64,000 bases of DNA from Reticulitermes speratus. Taxonomy: Eukaryota; Arthropoda; Insecta; Blattodea; Rhinotermitidae. The position numbers and the translations under genes are program-made. The first letter of the stretch is position 1. Every line of letters begins with the position of its first letter. The notes under the pieces are model-generated. The model searched no databases. It was given only the letters and a program-made list of their open reading frames with translations, and was not told where the DNA came from. The stretch covers positions 5,834,501-5,898,500 of the forward strand of contig JAJKFL010000011.1 in the NCBI GenBank assembly GCA_021186555.1, given 5' to 3'. This document shows, piece by piece, positions 48,037 through 58,141 of this stretch.

Positions 48037-49640
48037 TTATTATTATTATTATTTACTGCAATTGGGTTTTCACCCGGTGGCAGTAGTCCTTACACTACTA
48101 CCACAATACAAATGTTTTCACCCGGTGGCAGTAGTCCTTACACTAGTACACACAATACAAATGTTTTCACCCGGTGGCAGTAGTCCTTACACTAGTACAC
48201 ACAATACAAATGTTTTCACCCGGTGGCAGTAGTCCTTACACAAGTACACACAATACAAATGTTTTCACCCGGTGGCAGTAGTCCTTACACTAGTACACAC
48301 AATACAAATGTTTTCACCCGGTGGCAGTAGTCCTTACACTAGTACACACAATACAAATGTTTTCACCCACACTAGTACACACAATACAAATGTTTTCACC
48401 CGGTGGCAGTAGTCCTTACACTAGTACACACAATACAAATGTTTTCACCCGGTGGCAGTAGACCTTACACTAGTACACACAATACAAATATTTTCACCCG
48501 GTGGCAGTAGTCCTTACACTAGTACACACAATACAAATGTTTTCACCCGGTGGCAGTAGTCCTTACACTAGTACACACAATACAAATGTTTTCACCCGGT
48601 GGCAGTAGTCCTTACACTAGTACACACAATACAAATGTTTTCACCCGGTGGCAGTAGTCCTTACACAAGTACACACAATACAAATGTTTTCACCCGGTGG
48701 CAGTAGTCCTTACACTAGTACACACAATACAAATGTTTTCACCCGATGGCAGTAGACCTTACACTAGTACACACAATACAAATGTTTTCACCCGGTGGCA
48801 GTAGTCCTTACACTAGTACACACAATACAAATGTTTTCACCCGGTGGCAGTAGTCCTTACACTAGTACACACAATACAAATGTTTTCACCCGGTGGCAGT
48901 AGACCTTACACTAGTACACACAATACAAATGTTTTCACCCGGTGGCAGTAGACCTTACACTAGTACACACAATACAAATGTTTTCACCCGGTGGCAGTAG
49001 TCCTTACACTAGTACACACAATACAAATGTTTTCACCCGGTGGCAGTAGTCCTTACACTAGTACACACAATACAAATGTTTTCACCCGGTGGCAGTAGTC
49101 CTTACACTAGTACACACAATACAAATGGACATATAAATATACATAAAATTAACAATACAAAACAAACTATACACAATTACAAAACAAAATACATACAGTA
49201 AATACAAGTACACACATTAGAACACCGTACACACATTACAAAAACATCCACACCTTGCAAAAGCATCCACTCCTTACAAAAGCATCCACACCTTACAAAA
49301 ACATCCATACCTTACAAATACATCCACACCTTACAAAAACACCCATACACATACAAAACAAAATACATACAGTAAATACAAGTACACATATTAGAAGAAC
49401 CCCGTTCACACCTTACAAAAACACCCATGCACATACAAAACAAAATACATACAGTAAATACAAGTACTCATATTAGAACACCGTACACACCTTACAAAAA
49501 CATCCATACACATACAAAACAAAATACATACAGTAAATACAAGTACACACATTAGAACACCGTACACACATTACAAAAACATCTGCACCTTACAAAAGCA
49601 TCCACTCCTTACAAAAGCATCCACACCTTACAAAAACTTA
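48037..49640 (-). mobile_element. Second LINE 3' end with 49-bp minisatellite, inverted
   Basis: Starts at a (TTA)n tail with TACTGCAATTGGG, the complement of the 40100 tail. It then has about 21 units of the same 49-bp minisatellite (48060-49120) and an extended AT-rich block of TTACAAAAACATCCACACC-type repeats (49215-49640). The ORF end seen at 38751 is absent, so truncation lies inside the 3' UTR. Confidence 0.75.
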
Positions 49641-49830
49641 GGGAACATTAATTTTAATATTATCCTCCCATCTACGCCTAGGTCTTCGAAGTGCTCTCTG
49701 GCACTCAGATGTTCCCATCGAAATCCTATATGCAACTCTCCTGTCTCCCACACGTGAAACGTGCTCCGCCCTGCTCAATCTTCTTGAATTGATCGCCCCA
49801 ATAATGTTTGGTGAGGAGTAAAACCGATCT
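49641..49830 (-). pseudogene. LINE ORF2 C-terminal fragment
   Basis: The minus-strand frame reads [20 protein letters not shown] and [16 protein letters not shown], the conserved tail of many arthropod LINE polyproteins. No start or RT motif. It lies next to the minisatellite LINE, but a different frame and sequence suggest a separate insertion. Confidence 0.7.
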
Positions 49831-51060
49831 CAACATGTAACAGCTTTATACCGACTGCTATTAACATTTATGTCTCGTACCGTACGGTCTCCAGATGAAG
49901 CGAAATACTCTGAAATCAGATATGGAACACGATTACAAACCCTTTATTACTTGTAGCTACAGAAAATAGCAAAACGGTAGCTGAGAAATGATGATTCTGA
50001 ATAATGCGTAAAGATTTCTTAAAAAAATCTAATTGTGTAGTTGAATCTTATCGGCCCACCGACACTAACTTATAACAAAATTTTGTTACGAGTTGTAGTA
50101 TATAAACATATATATATTCTTTGTTTTAGGAACCTTTACCATATAAACGTCAGTAGTTACCAGCTACATAAGCCTACATACCATCACTTTCAACATTGAA
50201 ACACAGATCTTTATTAACACAGCGTATCTATTTACTCTATATGCTTCTCAGAATTAGCATCTATCATTTCCCTAATCATCATTAACTGGTTGCTCTTCAT
50301 AATGAAGACGCATTGTGTTTACTCTGAGGTAGAATTTAAATTTTTAAATAACTTAATATTTACATAAATTTCAGTACTTCTAAGTATTAACTAAATTAGA
50401 CTTATGTCTTTATTGCCCTCAACATCGTTGTTTACGGTTAAAAACACGAGTTCTCATTAGCTTCCATTTTCCTTTTCGGAAGATAAAACGGTGGCCGCTA
50501 CATGCATGTAGGCCTAAATAAAGCATGTTCGCTGTCGGTACTTGTGTGACGTTGTATAAGCTACAATTTCACGGCCATTTTTAAAGTGAGAGACTCTTGT
50601 AAGGATCGGTAGAACGTGACGTGAATACTGTCTACGTCACGCCAACTTGTATACTAATACAGCAAACGCTGAAGGCTGAATTCAATTTGAGTTATATTTA
50701 AAGACTCAGTTCGTACCGCGCAGAAATCACTCCGTTTCGGTTATGTATTTAGTAAGTTAATGCTATACAGAGAAATAATAGCTGTATGTCCTGATATACG
50801 TACAAAACAGATAAATGTAGGCTTACTCTGTGGGCAGAACGTAGAATATTTTACTGTTAAACCTGCTGGTACTTAAAGAAAACACTGGGCTTTAGAGGGT
50901 TAATCTTTTAATTCTGTAACAGCTTTCCTTACGCATGGAATGAGAGACTGCTCCTGAGCAGAAGTGTGCTTAAGATCGGGTTCAAAACCCCAGGTTAATT
51001 GAAAATTTTGGCACTTAAGGAAGAGATCAGAATCTGGTGCTTTTGGGCAGCGTCATCTCT
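49831..51060. other. Unannotated sequence
   Basis: AT-rich and mostly unique. No gene supported. Confidence 0.5.
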
Positions 51061-51064
51061 TTAA

Positions 51065-51275
51065 AAAAATACATCGATTTTTCGCGAGGACTTGTCGGTC
51101 TCATCATCTGGGTTCAAGAAGAATGCCTGGTACAAGTGGTTAAGATGAATATATAGGTCGAGGCATGCGAAGACCTACATATTCAACAGAACCACTCGTA
51201 CTAAGCATTTTTCTTGAAACCAGATGATGTGACAGTCAAGACGTCCTGAAACGTCGGTGAATTTTAACAGTTGAC
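51065..51275. mobile_element. Decayed HHR-type foldback
   Basis: Inverted arms: TCGCGAGGACTTGTCGGTCTC...ATCATCTGG at left and CCAGATGATGTGACAGTCAAG...CGTCCTGAAACGTCGG at right, with inner arms AAGAATGC/GCATTTTTCTT around a loop. The core CTGATGA is CAGATGA, so activity is unlikely. Confidence 0.5.
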
Positions 51276-51805
51276 GCCGTGCTACAGCTCAGAGGGCCGA
51301 GATTATAATATGCATCGCCGCTGAAGGCTAAAATCTTATAAGGGCGAGAATATTTTTTTTTTTATTTTTCTTTCCGCTTTATTATATGTAGAAACGTACG
51401 CAAGGCGATATACTGCCCACAGACTACAATGTAATCCTTGCTAGGAATGAGACAGATGTGCACGCGGAAGATTCCGTGGCGAATAACAAATTGCTACTAC
51501 CCTTCCTGAAAGTATTGGCACAGTGAATTCACTCAGTACATACTACTCGGATTTCTCGATGTTTTCAGCCTGCGTATAACAGTAAACAGTCCGTCCAGTA
51601 GTCTCCCCCCCCTCCCAGCTAGCAGTGCCCCGCACCGCACCAGACACGCCTAACCCCCCCTGGGATCATCTCCTTTTCTGTGGATTGTAGCCTAGACATG
51701 CTGTATTCATCTGTTCTTGCGCTGCCCTGTGGTTCGTTGAATTTCTTCTTCTGCATGTGCATCCCCTGCGGATTCTGAACAAAAGGAGACGCTCGTAGAA
51801 GGTGT

Positions 51806-51973
51806 AAAAGGGATTTATTTACGTTGTGTTAACCGTGCATCTTGACATTAATATTCAGTTTTTGAACCAATGAAACCCCTGATGATGGCCGAGTCACGGC
51901 CGAAACATTTGTATGGTGAATTGAACAGAAATTTGTTAGTTCAAAAACTGAATATTAATGTACAAGGGATGTT
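51806..51973 (+). mobile_element. Compact HHR element with one satellite unit and degenerate TSD
   Basis: A single head unit (TTTACGTTGTGTTAACCGTG and CATCTTGACATTAAT) runs directly into inverted arms ATTCAGTTTTTGAACCAA and TTAGTTCAAAAACTGAAT. AAAAGGGATTTA and ACAAGGGATGTT (9 of 12 match) flank it. This is the closest relative of the 4703-12484 element, whose hairpin also begins TTCAGTTTTT. Confidence 0.75.
51873..51920 (+). ncRNA. Hammerhead ribozyme
   Basis: CTGATGA (51879-51885), GGCCG/CGGCC stem II with an AGTCA loop, GAAA, loop CATTTG and UA. Stem I is weakened because the first base after cleavage is T instead of G. Confidence 0.7.
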
Positions 51974-52663
51974 GTTCAACTTACTTCTCTCGCTGTTCGC
52001 GGTGCTCGACAGTAAGCGTCCGTCCGAAGTGAGCGAAAATCTTCAAAATCCTACCCAACATTATAATTTATATTTTCACTTTAACGTTCCGTCCTCAATT
52101 CCAGTAAGATTAATAAAACAGTCGTAATCGTAAAAGTCACAGAATGAAAGAAGGCAAGGGCAGACTTGTTTTTTTTGGAGAGGTATGCGTTGGCCGTAAA
52201 AATGTCTCGAACTAAAGCTCATATGACATGGCTAGTGAGAGTACGTTGCCAGATTTCAGCCCTGTACGTGGAAATGTAATGAACTGCACTTCCAGAAGAG
52301 AAACTTGCTGTTACACGGAAGAATTACTGTTTAGTGCTTCTTTTCGATGTGTTGTTGCCTCCGTCAATTTTATCCTATAGTCCTAGAAGTTTAATATTAA
52401 TGAATATTATTCAGGGAGCTCTCACAGAAAATATTTTGAAATTTATTACTACATTAAACAGGTTTTAATTATTTCATTATCATTTAATTATTTTCCTGTC
52501 TTTCGACCGTAATTGTCTATCAGTTACTCTTTGCTTAGATCACGCTTCATTTTCAATATAGAAGTGTTAAGTGTCTTATCTGCCTTAAACATGAGCAAAA
52601 TAATTTTCAGTATTTAACGTCTCATAGATGCAGAATAAATCCAGTCAAAAAAAACAAAATATA

Positions 52664-52848
52664 CAGTAGAACTCGGTTATAACGTAATGAAAGAAACTGA
52701 ATATTTTGTGTCGTTATAAACGAGTGTTGTTATAACCGAGGAGTATAATGTTATGATTTACAGTGAGGAAATAATTGGTGCCACAAACCAGCTGACGTTA
52801 TAGACGAGGTGTCGCTTAAACCGATGTCGTTATAACCGGGTTCGACTG
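52664..52848. mobile_element. Pogo-like MITE with TA TSD
   Basis: Ends CAGTAGAACTCGGTTATAAC and GTTATAACCGGGTTCGACTG are inverted repeats flanked by TA. A sister copy in the opposite orientation lies at 60518-60705. 185 bp, non-coding. Confidence 0.85.
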
Positions 52849-52861
52849 TAAGAGGTTCACA

Positions 52862-52908
52862 GATCAGCTACATATTTCGACCGAACATGGTCATCATCAG
52901 GCTGGTCA
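52862..52908 (-). ncRNA. Hammerhead ribozyme, solitary
   Basis: Minus strand: GACCAGC, CTGATGA, GACC/GGTC stem II, GAAA, loop TATG, UA, GCTGATC. Stem I pairs 6 of 7 positions. No inverted partner was seen nearby. Confidence 0.75.
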
Positions 52909-52941
52909 CAAGCTAGAAAAGACAAATGTTACATAAAAAGC

Positions 52942-52976
<35 letters not shown>

Positions 52977-53762
52977 CTGAATAGTCTTGCGAATAACAAT
53001 TTTAAAAATTGGACATGTATAAATTTTTAAAATATTTTTAATAGGTTAGGGTAAAGAAAATACAGTAAAACAGAGCTGTAGGTTGAATATTCAGCAGAAA
53101 GTACAAGTATCTTATATAAGAGGCCAATTTAAAAATTAATTCTTATATGTTACTTTACATTCTTATATACTTTATGCGGTAAAATATCAAGGAAGAAGTG
53201 TGTAAACGCATATTAAATAAAATATAAGAAAATTTCAATTATATTTTTAAATTAAAACTTTTCCTACAGTTTGGAATTAGCTTGCCGCGTTATTTCTGAC
53301 AGCTGCTGCAGTATAAACCGAGTAACACTTCGTACACCTGCATACAAATACAGTTCAGTTTATTATAAATCTTTGTGCGTTTTAAACTCTCAAGTGCGCT
53401 TTTGACACTTGTTGTTTGTGAAGCTATTATGTTTCTGTCTCCTGAATCATTTGCTCTTACGATAAGTATCTTTGCCAGCGTCAGATAAATGCGTGCGTTC
53501 TGCAGTTTATCATCGTATATGCCATAAAATACGCTTTAATAGAATTTGAATTGTTCAGTTGTGTATCGTTTATTCCTTTATTCATAACGCTGAAACTCGT
53601 AAGATACAGAATAGTTTGTGAGTTGTTTTTGCGTGGGTGCGAATCATGAACTGTTACTGGAACGTGAGGTCATAAATTGCAATTGTTTGGAAACAAAGTG
53701 TTGCAGAAAATATTTGAATCTCTCCGGGAGAAGTAATTGATCAATGTAGGATATTACCTAAC
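52909..53762. other. Unannotated AT-rich sequence with (TA)n
   Basis: (TA)13 lies at about 52946-52972. No gene. Confidence 0.5.
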
Positions 53763-53855
53763 GAAGAATTCCTTAATCAATGTTTTCATCACCAACTAAA
53801 TGCACTTTATTAAAAAAAACCTATATATAAGGTTTCCTCAAAACATTCTAAAAAA

Positions 53856-53998
53856 CCCCTACATATGATTGACTAATTCACACCAACAAATGCACAAAGA
53901 CAAGTTATGTCATTAATTCCTTTATTATTTTCCTAATTTTCCTATTTTCCTAATTATACAAAATGCACGGTGAATATAATGTGAAACCCCTACATATG
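53856..53998 (-). mobile_element. Nested head-only relative with perfect 12-bp TSD
   Basis: CCCCTACATATG is exactly duplicated at 53856-53867 and 53987-53998. The 119-bp insert on the minus strand starts TTTCACATTATATTCACCGT and ends at the arm segment TTGTTGGTGTGAATTAGTC, with no hammerhead of its own. The target is the stem III/cleavage region of the resident ribozyme. Confidence 0.82.
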
Positions 53999-54032
53999 TT
54001 TCGGCTTCTTTGAAGCCATCCTCAGGGGGGTC
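53987..54032 (-). ncRNA. Hammerhead ribozyme of the outer element
   Basis: Minus strand: CTGAGGA, GGCTTC/GAAGCC stem II (6 bp, AAA loop), GAAA, CATATG loop, UA, GGGG pairing with CCCC before the core. Confidence 0.82.
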
Positions 54033-54254
54033 ACACAACTGCACTTATTTAAAAAAAACACGTCCATGCGTTCATTCAACATTATACACCACATAGTTGT
54101 TTTAGAATGTTTTGAGGAAACCTTATATATATAGGTTTTTTTGTAATAAAGTGCATTTAGTTGGTGATAAAACATTGATTAGTGAAAAAATGCACGGTGA
54201 TTTTAGAATAAAATTCGATGAACTCCTTAATTTGCACACTTTGCACAGTGTTGC

Positions 54255-54525
54255 TCTCTTTTTCCCCCATGACTTGACAGCCAAAGTGGGCCTAGGCCCC
54301 TCATTTTTCGAGGCTTCACGATCACATTCATTTAGACACACCACAGTCGGTAGGACTCGTCTGGACGAGTGATCAGCCCGTCGCAGAGACCTCTACCTGA
54401 CAACACACAACACTCACAACAGACAGACATCCATGCCCCCGGTGGGATTCGCATACGCAATCCCAGGTAGCGAGCGGCCGCAGACCGACGCCTTAGACGG
54501 CGCGGCCACTGGGATCGGCTTGTAC
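54255..54525 (-). mobile_element. tRNA-derived SINE, family A
   Basis: The minus strand starts GCCGATCCCAGTGGCCGCGC and carries a mutated B-box. The 3' half includes CAGGTAGAGGTCTCTGCGAC and ends near AAAAATGAGGGGCCTAGGCC. Confidence 0.85.
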
Positions 54526-54631
54526 AGTGTTATGGGAGTGAAATGCAGGAAACTGAATATAATTGACCATTTAACTAGAAAGTGGTGTGGGGGAGGGAGG
54601 GGTTCAACTTACGTAAAGAACTTTGGTGCTT

Positions 54632-54881
54632 ATGTTTCTTGGAAAGGTGTACTTGGTAGGCAGAAAAAGAGCTATTGGAATGGTAAGTGGATGAACCTGG
54701 CCCTAGATCGCGTACAATGAAGGAGTTTTTGTATTTTCAGCCCTTCGGATTCTGTTTCCTGAGTGTTTGTTGGGACACGACTTGCCTTTATAGAGAATGT
54801 GGCAAAAAGTGCAGATACAATTTAAATTTCCAATATTGTTATGAGTTTAAATTACGGCATAGTCTCCAATTAGCAATATAA
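54632..54881 (+). CDS. Candidate two-exon Cys-rich peptide
   Basis: Exon 1 54632-54682 starts MFLGKVYLVGRKRAIGM and meets GTAAGT at 54683. A 58-bp intron ends TTTTTGTATTTTCAG, and exon 2 54741-54881 continues in the same frame to a TAA. Exon 2 has six cysteines spaced x4, x4, x4, x3, x8 (CFLSVC...CLYREC, CGKKC, then C at QYC). A GRKR dibasic site lies in exon 1. Without splicing the frame stops at once. There is no clear signal peptide. The C-x3-C-x8-C end recalls secreted peptide families, but no family can be assigned and chance is possible. Confidence 0.2.
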
Positions 54882-55904
54882 AGAGGAATTACTGGGGTTC
54901 TGTTTACTGCTGTCACACCAGTCCGAGACGGAACAGCTGTCAGCGCAGACTTCGCGTGTCATTAAAATATCATAGGTGTCAGCAATGTCTCTGCATCCTG
55001 TAAAATTACATTTACTAACTCGTACCCGTGATATTTGACGTAATCAGTCTATCATTTTCTACATGCTGTCGAGCCCTTCAATAATTGCAACAGTGACGTT
55101 GTCAAATGAAGAGGATCGAGAGAATGACACACAGGGCTGGCCATGGGCGAGAAAAGGCGATGCTAGTTATATTCCAGCGCCTTTAAGTGTCTGCCCTTGT
55201 GGCTTATTGTAATAGGAAACGCGGTTGTGATCGGAAATTTGTCAGGTTGTAAATTCTTCAAGTGCTGCAAAATGAAGCATATGACATAGTGTTGATGTTC
55301 ATATTTAATATATGCGGTGGTAAACCTGATGGTGTAAAAATGTTCAGAAACTTAATAGGATAGCGCTGTTCTTCCGCCTTATCTTCTTTAAACCACAGTC
55401 TACAATGTAGCAAGTCCTGGAATAGTTGTGGTTTAAGGTATTCAAAATCAGGTAATTTATTTCAGTGCAGTCTTCTTTTCTCGGAATCAGAATTGCAATG
55501 TTGGTTAGACCGCGTATATTAAGTTCCGTTAATTTAATCCGTTTGGAAACTGACAGTCCTGCCTCAAGCGGAGGCCAAAGTAGAATAATATATTTCATGT
55601 AGATTCCGGTAGAGGCAGCACTAACAATTTTTAACGTGAGTTTTTTTCTTTTGTTAAAAGGGAAGGAATTAATTGAAACAAAGGGAAAATTTCCATCAAC
55701 GTCTAATCATAAAATTTTCAAAAATGTGTCTTGAAAAGATGCTTTCGGTAGTTTAGTAAGTAGGTCATGATGCCCCAAACAGACCTTACCGTATTAATGT
55801 ATATGAATAACACAGAGTCAGTTGTAAGAGAGCGTAATTTTGATTGACATTTGTATTTATAATGTTGTAAAACTTTCGTTTTGCCTAAAGAATTTCCATA
55901 TATT
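54882..55904. other. Unannotated sequence
   Basis: A minus ORF at 55344-55598 has no recognised domain. No repeat family seen. Confidence 0.5.
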
Positions 55905-56136
55905 GAGCAGGGAAAGCGTAGTCATATTGCGACTAGCTACGTGCTGGACAGTCCGTGGTTTGAATCCCGGTAGGGACAAGAGATTTTCTCTATTTCAGAA
56001 CGTCCAGACCGGCTGTTGGAACCACACAGCCCCCTATTCAGTGGGTACCAAGGTTCCTTCGTGGGTGTAGAACGGTCGGAGCGTGAAGTTAACCACTCAC
56101 CTCCCTCTACAACCGAGGTTAAAAATGAGTGAATTT
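55905..56136 (+). mobile_element. SINE, family D
   Basis: GTGGTTTGAATCCCGGTAGG serves as the B-box region. The body runs CCCCCTATTCAGTGGGTACC to GAAGTTAACCACTCACCTCC and GGTTAAAAATGAGTG, parallel to the 3880 copy. Confidence 0.6.
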
Positions 56137-56644
56137 ACAATTCTCTCTCTTAACGTGCCTTTATTTATGGGAAACTTTGCATTTTTAAATGCCTGTATTT
56201 TATATAAACGAACATCAATTTCTGCATTGGCAATGTCATAATATACTTTTAGGTGTAAAGTTCATTTATAAGACATCTGGTTGCATGACGGCTAGGCGCA
56301 CTCTTAAAGGTTTTTTTTTGCATTATTATTACATGTGGGCACGCCTAGCTATTGCTACTCTAGACTCAGTTTCCAGCCCCGACGAGATAATGTATAATGA
56401 AGACATCGCCGTGGCAGACAGGCAATAGCAATAAATCACGACCGGTTGACTGTCACAGTCACGGCGGTATAATCAACATAAAACTTTGTACAGCCATATC
56501 GATAGCTTCCCCTACGTAACCTTGTGCATTACCCTCGTAGATTATGGTTTTCTTAGCGTCCCGTCTAAGAACCGTCACTGACTTTTCATGCTGTAGCGTA
56601 GATTTCTTGTTTCCAAACGTAAAGACAAAATGTTGCTGCCCATG

Positions 56645-56790
56645 CCATGGAAGCATGGAAGGGGCGTAGAGGTATAGCCCCACTCATTATTAACCTCGGC
56701 TCTAGATGGGATTGAGTGGTCAAAATCACGCCCCAGCCGACTGAACCCCCGAGAAAGGACCCCAGTACCCATTTATTAGGAGGCTGGTTT
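56645..56790 (-). mobile_element. Partial SINE, family D
   Basis: TAGAGGTATAGCCCCACTCA and TATTAACCTCGG are the complement of the family D 3' end. AAGGACCCCAGTACCCAT matches the complement of its GGTACC region. Confidence 0.55.
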
Positions 56791-56994
56791 TCATGTTTCT
56801 TGGAGTATTAAATTATGCCATTTCAATTAAATTTATTTCAATGGTAGGATGATTGTAATGTATATCGTGTAAAGGATATGGAAGGAAGAAGCGATTACAG
56901 TTTTTAGTACGTTATTTGCCTTGACAGACTGAGAAATATCATGTAAAAGTTTAATAAGGGAAGGGGTCAATGTGTGAACAAATATTCGATATGT

Positions 56995-57216
56995 GGAAGC
57001 AGTGTAACTACTGGACTGATACGAAGCAGGAATGTAACTACTGGACTGATACGAAGCAGGAATGTAACTACTGGACTGATACGAAGCAGGAATGTAACTA
57101 TGGACTGATACGAAGCAGAATGTACACTGGATGATACGAAGCAGGAATGTAACTACTGGACTGATACGAAGCAGGAATGTAACTACTGGACTGATAAGAA
57201 GCAGGAATGTAACCAG
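56995..57216. repeat. 30-bp minisatellite (about 7.5 copies)
   Basis: Units of ACTACTGGACTGATACGAAG plus CAGGAATGTA. Two central copies carry several single-base deletions. Confidence 0.95.
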
Positions 57217-57616
57217 TGGATTACGAATAAGTTTCAATTAAATTTTACCATTGATTGCCCATGTTTATTTAACACACGTACGTAGACTGCAACTGGAAGT
57301 AATTTGTTTAGATATATATATATTCATATATATTGAATCAAATTAGCACTATACATAATGATATTTAGTTTTAATAGAAAACGTATAACCCTTATTCCCA
57401 TATCGTGTTGCAGTAATTTGGCAGCTTGTCTATAGAGTACACGGCCTATATTTATTTGTTGGTTTAGAGTAGTGCTATGCAAAACAGTTATTTATTCAGT
57501 AAAAACATTAATGCATTGACAAATTGAATGTTATTCATTCCGCGCATTGTCCTTGCAGTCACTTACATACACCAACATACGCACGGAATAAAATTACGAG
57601 TTATACAAAAACTTGA

Positions 57617-57659
57617 ACCCGTTTATAAGTTTCAGCGATAAATTTCCATCCTCAGGGAG
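57617..57659 (-). ncRNA. Hammerhead-like motif, diverged
   Basis: Minus strand: CTGAGGA, imperfect stem II, GAAA, CTTATAAACGGG. Stem III and the cleavage site are unclear. Confidence 0.4.
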
Positions 57660-58095
57660 ACGTCAGGACAAAGAATGCGGTGATATTAATACATCAGTCT
57701 CAAGTATAATGTTAAAAATATATAAAATATATGAAACAGCTCTAAATACAATAATGTTGATACAATACCTAGTACGATGTTGACACCTTCTTGGCTAAAA
57801 TTCATTGGTATGTCCTTGTATAAAATGCCTGTAGTTATAGGGGTACAAACACTTAATATCGACGTTTCCGATCCAGAAGTATCAAGTCCCTGTGACGTGT
57901 ATTTTGTATGTCGTGTGTTGTACGAAGGTGTTGTATACAAGGACATACCAATGAATTTTAACCAAGGACGTGTATACAACTTACTAGCCATAGTACACAT
58001 ATTATTGTATTTATAGCTACATTTATATATTTTATATATTTTTAATAATATACTTGGAGATTGATGAATTAATATCATGTATTCCTTTGTATGGA

Positions 58096-58141
58096 CTTTC
58101 CCCTGATGATGGTGACTTATCGCTGGAACATGTAGGAAGCT
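58096..58141 (+). ncRNA. Hammerhead-like motif with core mutation
   Basis: CTGATGA, GGTGA/TCGCT stem II with wobbles, then GGAA in place of the invariant GAAA, loop CATG, UA and GGAAG. The core change should inactivate it. Confidence 0.5.

Larger units (their letters stand above)
53763..54228 (-). mobile_element. HHR foldback element carrying a nested relative
   Basis: GAAGAATTCCTT and GATGAACTCCTT (10 of 12) flank the copy. The outer arms include ACTAAATGCACTTTATT and complement, and a palindromic CCTATATATAAGG/CCTTATATATATAGG segment. The minus head is TAAAATCACCGTGCATTT. The left-arm hammerhead is interrupted by the insertion at 53868-53986. Confidence 0.75.

Noticed and set aside
54741..54881. 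Cys-rich exon as continuation of the 32555/45340 gene
   Set aside because: Phase mismatch: entering in phase 1 gives a stop after about 17 codons.
54741..54881. Ion-transport-peptide/CHH-type hormone
   Set aside because: Only the last two cysteine spacings (x3, x8) agree; the other spacings do not.
55455..55598. Third exon for the putative secreted gene (acceptor TTTATTTCAG at about 55464, phase-compatible to TAG)
   Set aside because: Acceptor is plausible, but the reading has no recognisable features and the opposite strand is equally open; too weak to join.
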